A program made the translations under genes and the position numbers. The notes below the pieces were generated by a model that ran no database searches, was not told where the DNA came from, and saw nothing but the letters and a program-made list of their open reading frames with translations. A stretch of DNA of 64,000 nt. Origin: C00003060 sp964440795. Its GTDB lineage: Bacteria; Desulfobacterota; Desulfobacteria; Desulfobacterales; C00003060. Below, one piece after another: positions 1-8,367 of this stretch; position 1 is the stretch's first letter; each line of letters opens with the position of its first letter. The stretch lies in contig CAYTTQ010000004.1 in NCBI GenBank assembly GCA_964440795.1, forward strand, positions 8,041 to 72,040, in the 5' to 3' direction.

Positions 1-1274
1 CCGGTATCGTCGAAACATATGACTTGTCCGTCCTGGGCCAGAAGAATATCGTCCGGAGAGATGCCCACTTCTTGAGCCAAATGCGTATGCCGGATGAGAT
101 GACGATACTCGCCATGGATCGGGATGAAGTATTTTGGCTTGGTGAGGTTAATCATCAGCTTTAGCTCTTCCTGAAAAGCGTGTCCGGAGACATGGATATC
201 GGAGACCTTCTCGTAAATAACCGTCGCCCCTCCCTTATAGAGGCGATTGATGATATGCGTGATGGCTCGCTCATTACCGGGAATGAATTTGGACGACAAT
301 ATCACCGTATCGCCGTCCTTGATTCGGATCTGTTTGTGCATGTCCATGGCGATGCGATGGAGAACCGACATGGGTTCGCCCTGACTTCCGGTGGTGACAA
401 TGACGATTTCCCGGTCCGGCGTATCTTTAATCCTTCCGGTGGTTATTTCCATATGTTCGGGGATGTCAAGGCGCCCCAGGCTTTTGGCGATGGTTACGCC
501 GGCAACCATGCTGCGTCCGCAAAAGACGATTTTGCGACCCTCGGCCCGGGCGGCTTTGACGATCTGCTGGATACGTGCGATGTTGGATGAAAACAAGGCG
601 ACAATGATTCGTCCCCGGCAGTCTTCAAAGATGCCGTGGAGCTTGGCACCGATTTCCGTTTCCGACAGGGTGTATCCTTCCCGTTCCACATTCGTCGAGT
701 CTGACAACAAGGTGAGGACGCCCCGTTCCCCGTGTTCGGCAAACCGATTTATGTCCGTGAGTTCCCCCTGGACGGGTACCTGATTAATCTTAAAATCTCC
801 CGAATGAATGATGAGGCCTACCGGGGTTCGAATGGCCAGGCCGACCCCGTCGACGACGCTGTGGCTGACTCGGATGAACTCGACCTGAAACGGGCCGATT
901 GCGTGTTCCTCTCGGGGCTTGATTTCGATTAAAGGGGGGAGGGTGTCGATGTTGTGAGAGCGCAATTTGTGGCAAACCAACGCCAGAGTAAACGGGGTGC
1001 CGTACATCGGCGCTTTGATGTCGCCGAGCAGATAAGGTAACGCCCCGATATGGTCTTCGTGGCCGTGGGTCAATACGATTCCCTGAATCATGGACCGCCG
1101 GTCTTTCAGATAGGTAATGTCCGGCACAACGATGTCGATGCCCAACATGTAGTCTTCCGGGAACATGAGACCGGCATCGATGATCATGATGTTGTCTTCA
1201 TACTCAAACACCATCATGTTGAGTCCGATTTCACCCAATCCGCCGAGAGGGATGATCTTTAGTGGTGTGTCCAA
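1..1274 (-). CDS. rnj: Ribonuclease J, 3' end outside window
   Basis: Metallo-beta-lactamase/beta-CASP ribonuclease that processes and degrades RNA in the cytoplasm. About 424 N-terminal residues are visible out of a usual ~550; the gene runs off the left edge. The family opening PLGGLGEIG lies at residues 9-17 and the zinc-binding motif HGHEDH at 70-75. The start is taken as TTG at 1274 because an in-frame TAA lies only 9 nt upstream and AAGGA sits at a good distance. The start lies inside the end of plsC (16-nt overlap), so the two are probably translationally coupled. Identification is firm; the only uncertainty is the unusual start codon. Confidence 0.93.
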   Translation of the reverse strand, partial: MDTPLKIIPLGGLGEIGLNMMVFEYEDNIMIIDAGLMFPEDYMLGIDIVVPDITYLKDRRSMIQGIVLTHGHEDHIGALPYLLGDIKAPMYGTPFTLALVCHKLRSHNIDTLPPLIEIKPREEHAIGPFQVEFIRVSHSVVDGVGLAIRTPVGLIIHSGDFKINQVPVQGELTDINRFAEHGERGVLTLLSDSTNVEREGYTLSETEIGAKLHGIFEDCRGRIIVALFSSNIARIQQIVKAARAEGRKIVFCGRSMVAGVTIAKSLGRLDIPEHMEITTGRIKDTPDREIVIVTTGSQGEPMSVLHRIAMDMHKQIRIKDGDTVILSSKFIPGNERAITHIINRLYKGGATVIYEKVSDIHVSGHAFQEELKLMINLTKPKYFIPIHGEYRHLIRHTHLAQEVGISPDDILLAQDGQVICFDDT

Positions 1275-1981
1275 CGGTTTTTAATCCTTGCTAGGTCTGT
1301 TTGCATGATGTCCCGTATTTCTCTCATCAACCGGTCCTTTCCCTTCTTACCGAAAAGGGCGGTGGGTACGGGGGGGGCGATGCGGACGATAACGCATCCC
1401 GGTTTAAAATGAATGCTGCCTTTGGGCAAGACTTGGTGAGTGCCATAGATCGCAATAGGCACAATCGGTTGCCCGGCCCGGAGGGCCAGGTGAAAACCGC
1501 CCGGCTTGAATGGTTTCAGTCGATCGTCCGAGCTCCGGCTCCCCTCGGGAAAAATGATGACCGAAACCCCTGAAGCAACCTTGTGGGCAGCGGCCAGTAA
1601 GCTTTTATGGGCCGACTTTCGATTGGAACGGTCGATACGGATGTGTCCCGCCCGGGCCAACGCCGGTCCGAAGAGCGGAATATGAAACAGCTCTTTTTTG
1701 GCCAGCCATCGAAACTCTACGGGGAGACAGGCAAAAAGGACCAGGATGTCAACCATGCTCTGGTGGTTTGCCATGAAAACCAGGCCTTGACCCGTTTGAA
1801 TATGGTGTGTCCCTTCGGTGCGAACGGCGACGCCGGAGACAAAGAGAATACCCCTCGCCCAGAGCTTACCCGCAGTGTGAATCCAACGACCGCCGCGTTC
1901 AAACACAGATAGGAAAAGGGCCAGAAAAGAGGTCAGAACCGTGGTGACCACTACCCATATGATGACGATAACTCTGCGCAT
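1259..1981 (-). CDS. plsC: 1-acyl-sn-glycerol-3-phosphate acyltransferase
   Basis: Membrane-bound acyltransferase of 240 residues that makes phosphatidic acid from lysophosphatidic acid during phospholipid synthesis. A hydrophobic N-terminal segment (residues 4-26) should anchor it. The catalytic HX4D box is NHQSMVD (His73, Asp78), and the second signature FPEGSRS lies at 144-150. Length is typical of PlsC. The gene overlaps the start of RNase J by 16 nt and is separated from the upstream small unknown gene by only 36 nt, so all three may be cotranscribed. Other members of the PlsC-like superfamily act on different acyl acceptors, so the exact acceptor is inferred. Confidence 0.88.
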   Translation of the reverse strand: MRRVIVIIWVVVTTVLTSFLALFLSVFERGGRWIHTAGKLWARGILFVSGVAVRTEGTHHIQTGQGLVFMANHQSMVDILVLFACLPVEFRWLAKKELFHIPLFGPALARAGHIRIDRSNRKSAHKSLLAAAHKVASGVSVIIFPEGSRSSDDRLKPFKPGGFHLALRAGQPIVPIAIYGTHQVLPKGSIHFKPGCVIVRIAPPVPTALFGKKGKDRLMREIRDIMQTDLARIKNRWTHH

Positions 1982-2017
1982 TAAAGGCCATAGTATCCGG
2001 GTAAGAAACGGGTGTTT

Positions 2018-2350
2018 CTAGCTGAGGATCTTAAGTTGTTCGAATAACTTGTCGGCAAAATAGATGATATTGTCCCTTTGGGCCGGATTGGCGTAATCGA
2101 TACAATCGCAACGAACCCGGTTGGTTGTCCGAATCAACAATTCGAAGGAAATCGACGTGGGCTGCAACTCAACCGCGAAATAAAAGGGCTGACACTTGAT
2201 ATGAGCCGCCTGGACCTTGTTTAAGAGATTTTGTTGCAAGGGGACCCAATAGAGGCCTTCCACTCGACTCGGCCCGTACGCTTCGTCCAGATAATCCCGA
2301 AGCTTTTGATAATCGTCGGCTCTGAGTTCGTCGATCCGGTATTGTTTCAT
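2018..2350 (-). CDS. Conserved small protein of unknown function
   Basis: A 110-residue protein without signal peptide or membrane segment. It is mixed in charge, with an acidic N-terminus (RIDELRADDYQKLRDYLDE) and two close cysteines near residue 80 region (VRCDCIDY). I do not recognise a named family; the sequence looks globular and alpha/beta, and the codon use matches the neighbours. It sits 36 nt upstream of plsC in the same direction, so it probably shares its mRNA. No function is proposed. Confidence 0.7.
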   Translation of the reverse strand: MKQYRIDELRADDYQKLRDYLDEAYGPSRVEGLYWVPLQQNLLNKVQAAHIKCQPFYFAVELQPTSISFELLIRTTNRVRCDCIDYANPAQRDNIIYFADKLFEQLKILS

Positions 2351-2470
2351 TGTCTATGTCGTACCACAGGGCCATCCGAGAATAAAGGAAAAACTGTTGG
2401 AGGTGGCTGTGATACATATGGAAAGTTCAGGGTTTAAGGGCATTTTTCATCGGGGCGGAGGGGGAAACGA

Positions 2471-2505
2471 AAAAGCCTGCAGCACATGGTGTGCTGCAGG
2501 CTTTT
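2471..2505 (-). terminator. Rho-independent terminator of dnaK
   Basis: Perfect inverted repeat with 16-nt arms (2471-2486 and 2490-2505) and a 3-nt loop; the G+C core is GCCTGCAGCACA. On the minus strand the stem is followed by a T-rich run (CTTTTTCG). It begins 18 nt after the dnaK stop codon and ends the grpE-dnaK transcript. Because the arms end in A and T runs it could also stop plus-strand transcription. Confidence 0.92.
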
Positions 2506-2523
2506 GTCATGCGTGAGTCATTG

Positions 2524-4458
2524 CTATTTGTTGTCTCGGACTTCCTCGAAGTCCGCATCGACCACATCCTCGTCCTGAGCGGTTTGGGAAGCGTCGCCAC
2601 CGGCTGCGCCTTCGGCTCCGCCGGCAGCCTGGCCTCCTGCCTGGCCGGCTTCCGAGGCTTGCGAATACATGGTCTCGGCCAGTTTGTGAGATGTTTGCAT
2701 CAGTTCTTCGCTGGCTGTTTTGATAGCCTCGGTGTCAGACCCTTCCATCGCTTTCTTTAGTTTATCGATGGCACCTTCAATGTTGGTCTTGACAGTGGGA
2801 TCCACCTTGTCGCCCAGCTCTTTCATAGACTTTTCGGTCTGGTAAATCAGGCTGTCCGCGTGGTTCCTGGCTTCCACCAGCTCTTTTTGTTTCTTGTCCT
2901 CTTCTGCGTGTACTTCCGCTTCTTTTACCAGTTTTTCGATTTCTTCCTCCGACAGTCCGCTGGAAGCGGTAATTTGTATGGACTGTTCTTTACCGGTCCC
3001 CAAATCCTTTGCCGACACGTGCACAATACCGTTGGCATCGATGTCGAAGGTTACCTCGATTTGAGGTACCCCTCGTGGTGCGGGCGGAATACCGACCAGT
3101 TCGAAACGGCCTAATGTCTTGTTATATTCCGCCATTTCACGTTCCCCTTGAAGGACATGAATGGAGACCGCCGACTGGTTGTCCGCCGCGGTGGAAAATA
3201 TCTGACTCTTCTTTGTCGGAATGGTGGTATTCTTTTCAATCAACTTTGTGCAAACGCCGCCCAGGGTTTCAATGCCCAAGGACAACGGTGTTACGTCCAG
3301 TAGAAGAACATCCTGGACATCGCCCTGTAAGACACCGGCTTGGATCGCGGCACCGACAGCGACCACCTCGTCGGGATTTACGCCCTTATGAGGTTCTTTG
3401 CCGAATATATCCTTTACCTTTTGCTGAACTGCGGGCATACGTGTCATACCGCCGACTAAAATCACTTCGGCGATTTCCGAGGATTTAATGCCTGCATCCT
3501 TGAGAGCGGTTTCACACGGCGGCACCAACTGACCCAACAACTCTTCGCACAGCGATTCGAGTTTTGATCGGGTCAACGGGATGTTCAAATGTTTGGGACC
3601 GCCCGCATCGGCCGTAATAAAGGGCAGGTTCACATCCGTCTGCATGGAGGTGGAAAGCTCCATTTTGGCCTTTTCCGCTGCTTCTTTCAGCCGCTGAAGG
3701 GCCATCTTGTCTTGACGGATATCGATGCCCTGATCCTTCTTGAACTCGTCGGCCAAATAGTCGATTACTTTTTGATCAAAGTCTTCCCCCCCTAAGTGGG
3801 TGTCGCCATGGGTTGACTTGACCTCAAAGACCCCTTCCCCGATTTCCAGAATGGAGATATCGAAGGTCCCGCCACCCAAATCGAATACGGCGATCTTTTC
3901 GTCCTTTTTCTTGTCCAGGCCGTAAGCCAGGGACGCAGCCGTGGGTTCGTTGATGATTCTTTGCACGTTAAGACCGGCGATCTTCCCGGCATCCTTCGTG
4001 GCTTGCCGTTGGCTGTCGTTAAAATAAGCCGGAACGGTAATAACCGCCTCCGTGACCGATTCTCCCAAATATTCTTCCGCCGTTTTCTTCATGGCCTGAA
4101 GGATATGGGAAGAGATCTCCGCCGGGCTGTGGGCTTTCCCCTGAATTTCGATGTGGACGTCTCCGTTGGAGGCTTGCACGATTTTGTAGGGACAGATCTC
4201 TTTGTCCCGCTGTGCTTCTTTGGATGCATACTTTCGGCCGATGAGTCGCTTGACCGCAAACACCGTATTTTCCGGGTTGGTGATGGCTTGCCGTTTGGCC
4301 GCCTGCCCAACCAGACGCTCTCCGCTGTTGTTCCAGGCCACCATGGACGGGGTAGTTCGCCCACCTTCCGGATTTGTAATGACCTTCGGCTCCTTTCCCT
4401 CCATAATCGCCACACACGAATTAGTCGTTCCTAGATCGATTCCTATTACCTTACTCAT
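2524..4458 (-). CDS. dnaK: Chaperone DnaK (Hsp70)
   Basis: ATP-dependent chaperone of 644 residues that folds and protects cytoplasmic proteins with DnaJ and GrpE. The nucleotide-binding domain opens with GIDLGTTNSC and carries the phosphate-2 loop DLGGGTFD near residue 195; the substrate-binding domain and helical lid follow, and the tail is Gly/Ala-rich with an acidic end (DEDVVDADFEEV), as usual for DnaK. A strong ribosome binding site (AAGGAGGG) precedes the ATG. It lies 51 nt after grpE in the same direction and is followed by a strong terminator, so grpE-dnaK form a two-gene operon; dnaJ and hrcA are not in this window. Confidence 0.98.
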   Translation of the reverse strand: MSKVIGIDLGTTNSCVAIMEGKEPKVITNPEGGRTTPSMVAWNNSGERLVGQAAKRQAITNPENTVFAVKRLIGRKYASKEAQRDKEICPYKIVQASNGDVHIEIQGKAHSPAEISSHILQAMKKTAEEYLGESVTEAVITVPAYFNDSQRQATKDAGKIAGLNVQRIINEPTAASLAYGLDKKKDEKIAVFDLGGGTFDISILEIGEGVFEVKSTHGDTHLGGEDFDQKVIDYLADEFKKDQGIDIRQDKMALQRLKEAAEKAKMELSTSMQTDVNLPFITADAGGPKHLNIPLTRSKLESLCEELLGQLVPPCETALKDAGIKSSEIAEVILVGGMTRMPAVQQKVKDIFGKEPHKGVNPDEVVAVGAAIQAGVLQGDVQDVLLLDVTPLSLGIETLGGVCTKLIEKNTTIPTKKSQIFSTAADNQSAVSIHVLQGEREMAEYNKTLGRFELVGIPPAPRGVPQIEVTFDIDANGIVHVSAKDLGTGKEQSIQITASSGLSEEEIEKLVKEAEVHAEEDKKQKELVEARNHADSLIYQTEKSMKELGDKVDPTVKTNIEGAIDKLKKAMEGSDTEAIKTASEELMQTSHKLAETMYSQASEAGQAGGQAAGGAEGAAGGDASQTAQDEDVVDADFEEVRDNK

Positions 4459-4509
4459 CGTTTCCCTCCTTAAAATTCTATATTAAACGGTAAAACCGGC
4501 TATAACAAT

Positions 4510-5133
4510 TTATGAGCTGCGCGACCGCTCCGCTTGGGCATTCTCCGGCTTTTTCGAAACAATCACCATGGCGGGCCTCAATAGTCGGCTATGAAGCATA
4601 TAGCCCTTTTGAAGCTCTTTGGAGACGGTGTCATCCGGATACTGTTCGGTTTCTTCCTGTGAGACCGCTTGATGAACGTTTGGATCAAAAGGTTTCCCTT
4701 CACTTTCCACAGGGGTGACCCCGAATCGCTTCAGTGTGTCGGTAAGGCCTTCCAGCGTCATTCGCACCCCCTCTTTAAGGCTTTCAGCCGCTGACTCCGT
4801 ACCGGTTTGCTCAACAGACAAGGCCCGTTCCAGGTTGTCGACAATCGGCAAAATGTCCTTGATCAGGCTTTCATTGGCAAAACGCCTGAAGTCGTCCATT
4901 TCCCGTCGACTTCGTTTCTTGTAGTTTTCAAATTCTGCCGTGACCCTCAAAAGTCGATCGTAATTCTCGCGGGCCTTGGCCTTGGCGGTTTCCAGTTCGT
5001 CTTCCAGATATTCTCCTTCCTCGGCGCTCTGGACTGGTTCTCTTTCCTCGCTCTCAGGCCTCGGTCGATCATCCCGTGACATATCCGGTGTTTCTAGCGT
5101 TGTATCGGTCTCAGTTTTCTTGTTACGAGTCAA
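4510..5133 (-). CDS. grpE: Nucleotide exchange factor GrpE
   Basis: 207-residue cochaperone that releases ADP from DnaK. An acidic, probably disordered N-terminus (residues 1-45) leads into the long dimerising helix (AKAKARENYDRLLRVTAEFE) and the GrpE core with the FENYKKR segment and the C-terminal beta wing (YMLHSRLLRPAMVIVSKK). The start appears to be TTG at 5133, preceded by AAAGGAT at a rather long distance. It is the first gene of the grpE-dnaK operon, with a candidate promoter about 50 nt upstream. Gene identity is secure; the start codon is less so. Confidence 0.95.
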   Translation of the reverse strand: MTRNKKTETDTTLETPDMSRDDRPRPESEEREPVQSAEEGEYLEDELETAKAKARENYDRLLRVTAEFENYKKRSRREMDDFRRFANESLIKDILPIVDNLERALSVEQTGTESAAESLKEGVRMTLEGLTDTLKRFGVTPVESEGKPFDPNVHQAVSQEETEQYPDDTVSKELQKGYMLHSRLLRPAMVIVSKKPENAQAERSRSS

Positions 5134-5185
5134 TGCGATTTCTTATCCTTTCCTGATTTGCGGAATATTGCAAGATATGCAAGGA

Positions 5186-5213
5186 ACATAAGAACCGACT
5201 ATGGGTTTGTCAA
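5186..5213 (-). promoter_or_regulatory. Candidate promoter of grpE-dnaK
   Basis: On the minus strand TTGACA (5208-5213) is followed after 16 nt by TTATGT (5186-5191), about 50 nt upstream of the grpE start. The -35 region reads CCCTTGACA, which is also compatible with a heat-shock sigma factor, but no CCCCAT-type -10 is present. No CIRCE element (TTAGCACTC-N9-GAGTGCTAA) was found, so control by HrcA is not supported here. Confidence 0.5.
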
Positions 5214-5282
5214 GGGCGTGCCGGTGAAGAATACCTATTTGCGGTGATCCGAAAATCTATTCATTCCGGTATGTGTGACGGG

Positions 5283-6236
5283 TTACTCATTCCGGAGGGC
5301 GTTAGAGCACGACTCGGCGCCGTACCGACGCCCTTGGAAGGTCCGCCGGTCTTCCAGGCCCCGGTTGATCATCGATAAAGTCCGTCGTTTTTGGGTGGCC
5401 CAGAAAGGCGCGATAAGGGCATGGGGGTCCGGATCGCCGGTGAGACGCTGGATGATCGTTTCGGGATGAAGGTGTTCCAAAAAGCGAATGACCCAGTCCA
5501 CGTACGTGTCCTGGCTCAGCGGTAAATACCGCCCGCTTTTAAACAATGGGGCCAGCGGTGCATCGGCTTCGATGTACAAATTATGGATTTTAACGGCATC
5601 CATCCGGAGGTGAGCCAGTAACCGGGCGGTTCGGACAATGTCTTGAAGCGATTCTCCCGGAAGTCCCAGTATCACATGGGCACACATGCGGATGTTTTTT
5701 CCCTGAGTGAGGCCGACGGCGTGAACGAAGTCCTGCACGGTGTGCCCGCGGTTTATTCGCCGTAAGGTACCATCACGGGCGGACTGGAGTCCGTATTCGA
5801 TCCACACCATGTGGGTTGAGGTGTAGGATTCGATGAGTGCCAATTTCGTCGGATTTACACAATCGGGGCGTGTTCCAATGGCCAAGCTCACGATATCCGG
5901 GTCTTGAAGGGCTTCGTCATAGCGACGCTTTAAGACTTCAACCGGGGCATGTGTGTTGGTAAAGGCCTGAAAATAAGCAATAAATTTTTTTGCCTTGTAT
6001 CGAGCAGCCATCCGGGCCTTACCCTCCCGGATTTGTGCTTCGATGGATCGCCCCCGGTTCGCCGCACCTGAACCGGCCCCCTTGCCATTGCAGTAAAGAC
6101 ACCCCGTTTTCGAAAGCGTGCCGTCACGATTGGGACAGGAGAAGCCGCCATCTACGGTAATCTTTTGGACACGACACCCGAATTCATTTCTTAGATACGT
6201 GCTAAAGTCGTTGTACCGTTTCTTAGTGGAGTTCAT
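5283..6236 (-). CDS. TIGR01212-type radical SAM protein (YhcC-like)
   Basis: About 317 residues. Iron-sulfur ligands are arranged as CPNRDG (Cys34) then GCLYC (Cys46, Cys49), the atypical cluster spacing of the YhcC/TIGR01212 family; CCNG-type residues, the GTRPDC segment and LGLPGES follow, all family hallmarks. The role of the family is not established. The reading frame stays open upstream to 6353, but that extension runs into the SRP RNA, and the conserved part begins at KKRYNDF, so ATG at 6236 is preferred (an ATG at 6287 is possible). No clear ribosome binding site is seen. Confidence 0.85.
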   Translation of the reverse strand: MNSTKKRYNDFSTYLRNEFGCRVQKITVDGGFSCPNRDGTLSKTGCLYCNGKGAGSGAANRGRSIEAQIREGKARMAARYKAKKFIAYFQAFTNTHAPVEVLKRRYDEALQDPDIVSLAIGTRPDCVNPTKLALIESYTSTHMVWIEYGLQSARDGTLRRINRGHTVQDFVHAVGLTQGKNIRMCAHVILGLPGESLQDIVRTARLLAHLRMDAVKIHNLYIEADAPLAPLFKSGRYLPLSQDTYVDWVIRFLEHLHPETIIQRLTGDPDPHALIAPFWATQKRRTLSMINRGLEDRRTFQGRRYGAESCSNALRNE

Positions 6237-6336
6237 CGAAAAGCGGTGGATTTGGGTGAAGTGGGGTATTTGATCGGCGCTTGCCATCAGACGACTTTGG
6301 TCTGTCCGAACGGTGTCGGCAAAGCACTGATAGTCA

Positions 6337-6608
6337 AAGGCTTGGTTGCGCACCCTTTCTTGAGTCCCTTACTCGGCACCTCGAATCGTCATATTAAGGC
6401 CGGAACCATTCCACGACACGGGTTGGTTCCTTACCGCTGCTTCCTCCCGGACCTGACGGGGTTCGCAACCTCCCGTTGCGTGGCGCCCGGCCAGCGACAA
6501 GTCTTGGGACGAGAATCGAAGACCCTCAAAAGGGAATTCGGCCCCGCATAAGCGGATTTCGGGCAACAGGACACCGCTAACTTCCCGCCTAGCACAACCA
6601 AGCCCCCT
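6337..6608 (-). ncRNA. ffs: Large-type signal recognition particle RNA
   Basis: RNA core of the particle that targets membrane proteins through Ffh. Read on the minus strand, the 5' part (6600 down to about 6530) has the Alu-domain sequence GTGCTAGGCGGGAAG and TAGCGGTGTCCTGTTG, as in the long SRP RNA of Bacillus and Thermus. The 3' part holds the invariant domain IV, GTCAGGTCCGG and GGAAGCAGC (about 6430-6460). The ends pair: GGCTTGGTTGTGC near 6604-6592 with GCGCAACCAAGCC at 6351-6339. Total length about 270 nt. The exact 3' end is uncertain by a few bases, and no terminator hairpin is evident. Confidence 0.93.
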
Positions 6609-6609
6609 A

Positions 6610-6638
6610 TGTATAAAGGATAGAGGGCGCGATTTCAA
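6610..6638 (-). promoter_or_regulatory. Promoter of the SRP RNA
   Basis: TTGAAA (6633-6638) and TATACA (6610-6615) on the minus strand with an exact 17-nt spacer; predicted transcription start falls about 6603-6607, at the G run where the paired 5' end of the SRP RNA begins. Confidence 0.8.
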
Positions 6639-6678
6639 CCGTAAAAGGGGGCGGGCCGGTGGGGCAGGTGCTTTTTAC

Positions 6679-6708
6679 TTGACTTCGGCCACAAGAAAAA
6701 ACTAATGT
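6679..6708 (+). promoter_or_regulatory. Possible promoter of tilS
   Basis: TTGACT (6679-6684), 18-nt spacer, TAATGT (6703-6708), in an A+T-rich stretch just upstream of tilS. An alternative -10 (TATAGT at 6710-6715) lies further down. Sequence-only prediction of moderate quality. Confidence 0.4.
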
Positions 6709-6757
6709 TTATAGTATATTAGCTAGTGTGTCGGCACGTATGAAAAGGGTTCGCAAG

Positions 6758-8191
6758 ATGGACAACATTCCGGGTATCCATCCGCTGATCACGGCGGTTG
6801 CCACGACCCTAAGACGGTATGATATGGTGACCCACGGGGATAGGATCGTGGTCGGGGTTTCAGGCGGCCCGGATTCTATCGCACTTCTTCATTGTTTGGT
6901 CGCGTTACGCGATGAGTGGGCCTTCACATTGATCGTGGGTCACTTGAATCATGGACTTAGAAAAGATAGCGCCGGTCAGGAAGCGGACTTCGTGAAAAGG
7001 GTCGCTGGGGACCTGGGGCTGGCCTATAAAACCGACACGCAAGATGTGAAGCGGTTTTGCCGCGAATATGGACGGTCGCTGGAAGAAGGGGCCCGGGAGG
7101 TGCGTTACCGTTTCTACGGTGCCGTGGCTCGGGAGGTTGATGCCCGACGGGTGGCCCTTGGCCATCAGGCGGACGACAATGCCGAATCGATTATGATGCA
7201 TTTGTTACGGGGTACGGGCCCCAAAGGACTGACCGGGATTCCGCCGACGCGGGATGGGTGGATTATTCGACCCTTGATTGATGTTTCCAGAAAGACGATT
7301 ATCCAATTTCTTCGGGAAAACGGACTTAGCTATGTCGAAGACGCGTCAAACCGAGACCCCCGGTACCTGAGGAACCGGATTCGGCATGAACTGTTTCCCA
7401 TGTTGCACGCATCGTACGGGTTTCAGGCGGTGCCGGTGCTGACTCGGCTGGCGGAGACCCTCAGAGAGGAAGAGGCGTTCTGGGACGGGCGGGTGGCTCG
7501 GGCGTTTCGCCATGCCTTGGTGGGAAGAGAAGCCACCCGTATTGTGCTGTCGATCAAGCACCTGAAAGCATTGCCCCCGGCGTTGCTGCGCCGGTCGATT
7601 CGTTACGCCGTCGGTGAGTTGAAGGGAGACGTGAGAGGGCTGGAACAAAAACATGTCGCACTGGTCTCGCAATTTCTGAATCGGACTTGCCCCGTCGGTC
7701 GGCTGAATCTGCCACGAGGAATGACGGTATCTTGCGATGGCAACAAGGTGACGTTTTCGTTGGGGGATCAAGAAGGTATCGCCGACTTTGCCTATCGGAT
7801 CCGGGGACTTGGTCAGACGGTTATCGAAGAATTGGGATTGAGTATCGACGCGTCGATTTGTGCGCCTCGGGAGGTCGCCTACCGGTTGGAATCATTTCCC
7901 GCCTCGGTGGCCTGTTTTGATGCCCAGGCGGTTTCTTTTCCGTTGATTGTCAGGAACGTCAGGCCGGGCGATCGCTTCATTCCGCTGGGTATGGCGGGGT
8001 CGCAAAAGGTGAAGGACTTCTTCATTAATAAAAAAGTTCCGTGGCTGCAACGACAACGCACGCCCTTGATTTGGAGTGGTGAGATGTTGATTTGGGTGGC
8101 GGGGCACCGCATTCATGATGCCGCCAAGGTGAAGACAGACACTCGGCGAGTACTCAAACTTGAACTCATTGACCGTGATATAAAAGATTGA
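6758..8191 (+). CDS. tilS: tRNA(Ile)-lysidine synthase TilS
   Basis: Essential cytoplasmic enzyme that converts C34 of the CAU-anticodon isoleucine tRNA to lysidine using ATP and lysine. The PP-loop SGGPDS lies about 15 residues after the conserved start region, followed by NHGLR, the LGHQADDNAES motif and the C-terminal TilS domain (RPGDRF... KVKDFFINKKVP). About 477 residues. The ATG at 6758 is chosen because AAAAGGG lies 8 nt before it; the frame is open to a GTG at 6728 and an ATG at 6740 without ribosome binding sites. tilS-ftsH are neighbours in many bacteria, which fits the next gene. Confidence 0.95.
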   Translation: MDNIPGIHPLITAVATTLRRYDMVTHGDRIVVGVSGGPDSIALLHCLVALRDEWAFTLIVGHLNHGLRKDSAGQEADFVKRVAGDLGLAYKTDTQDVKRFCREYGRSLEEGAREVRYRFYGAVAREVDARRVALGHQADDNAESIMMHLLRGTGPKGLTGIPPTRDGWIIRPLIDVSRKTIIQFLRENGLSYVEDASNRDPRYLRNRIRHELFPMLHASYGFQAVPVLTRLAETLREEEAFWDGRVARAFRHALVGREATRIVLSIKHLKALPPALLRRSIRYAVGELKGDVRGLEQKHVALVSQFLNRTCPVGRLNLPRGMTVSCDGNKVTFSLGDQEGIADFAYRIRGLGQTVIEELGLSIDASICAPREVAYRLESFPASVACFDAQAVSFPLIVRNVRPGDRFIPLGMAGSQKVKDFFINKKVPWLQRQRTPLIWSGEMLIWVAGHRIHDAAKVKTDTRRVLKLELIDRDIKD

Positions 8192-8226
8192 AAAGGGGAG
8201 GATCTTGTATTATCTTCCCTCCGTAT

Positions 8227-8367
8227 ATGTTGACCATTTCATCAAATTTAACCCTTTCCAAGTCCATCATATGTCGGGGATGTGGTCATGCTTGTCCGAT
8301 CTCGGCATTGTGTGACAAAGGTGCGGTTCAGAGCCGGACCCCATATCCAAGGAGGTTGTGTTATTGA
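8227..8367 (+). CDS. Possible 46-residue cysteine-motif peptide before ftsH
   Basis: Short frame in the 170-nt gap between tilS and ftsH. It encodes a peptide with CRGCGHACPISALC (four cysteines, C-x2-C-x3-C-x5-C) and a C-terminal Cys-Tyr. Its TGA stop overlaps the TTG start of ftsH by 4 nt (TTGA), the arrangement of a translationally coupled pair, and its last codons contain the ftsH ribosome binding site AAGGAGG. No ribosome binding site is seen before its own ATG, so it may be chance. Not recognised as a known family. Confidence 0.25.
   Translation: MLTISSNLTLSKSIICRGCGHACPISALCDKGAVQSRTPYPRRLCY

Noticed and set aside
5134..5282. CIRCE element before grpE
   Set aside because: The TTAGCACTC/GAGTGCTAA pair is not present.
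6237..6353. N-terminal extension of the TIGR01212 radical SAM protein
   Set aside because: It overlaps the SRP RNA 3' end and the family homology begins at the ATG at 6236.
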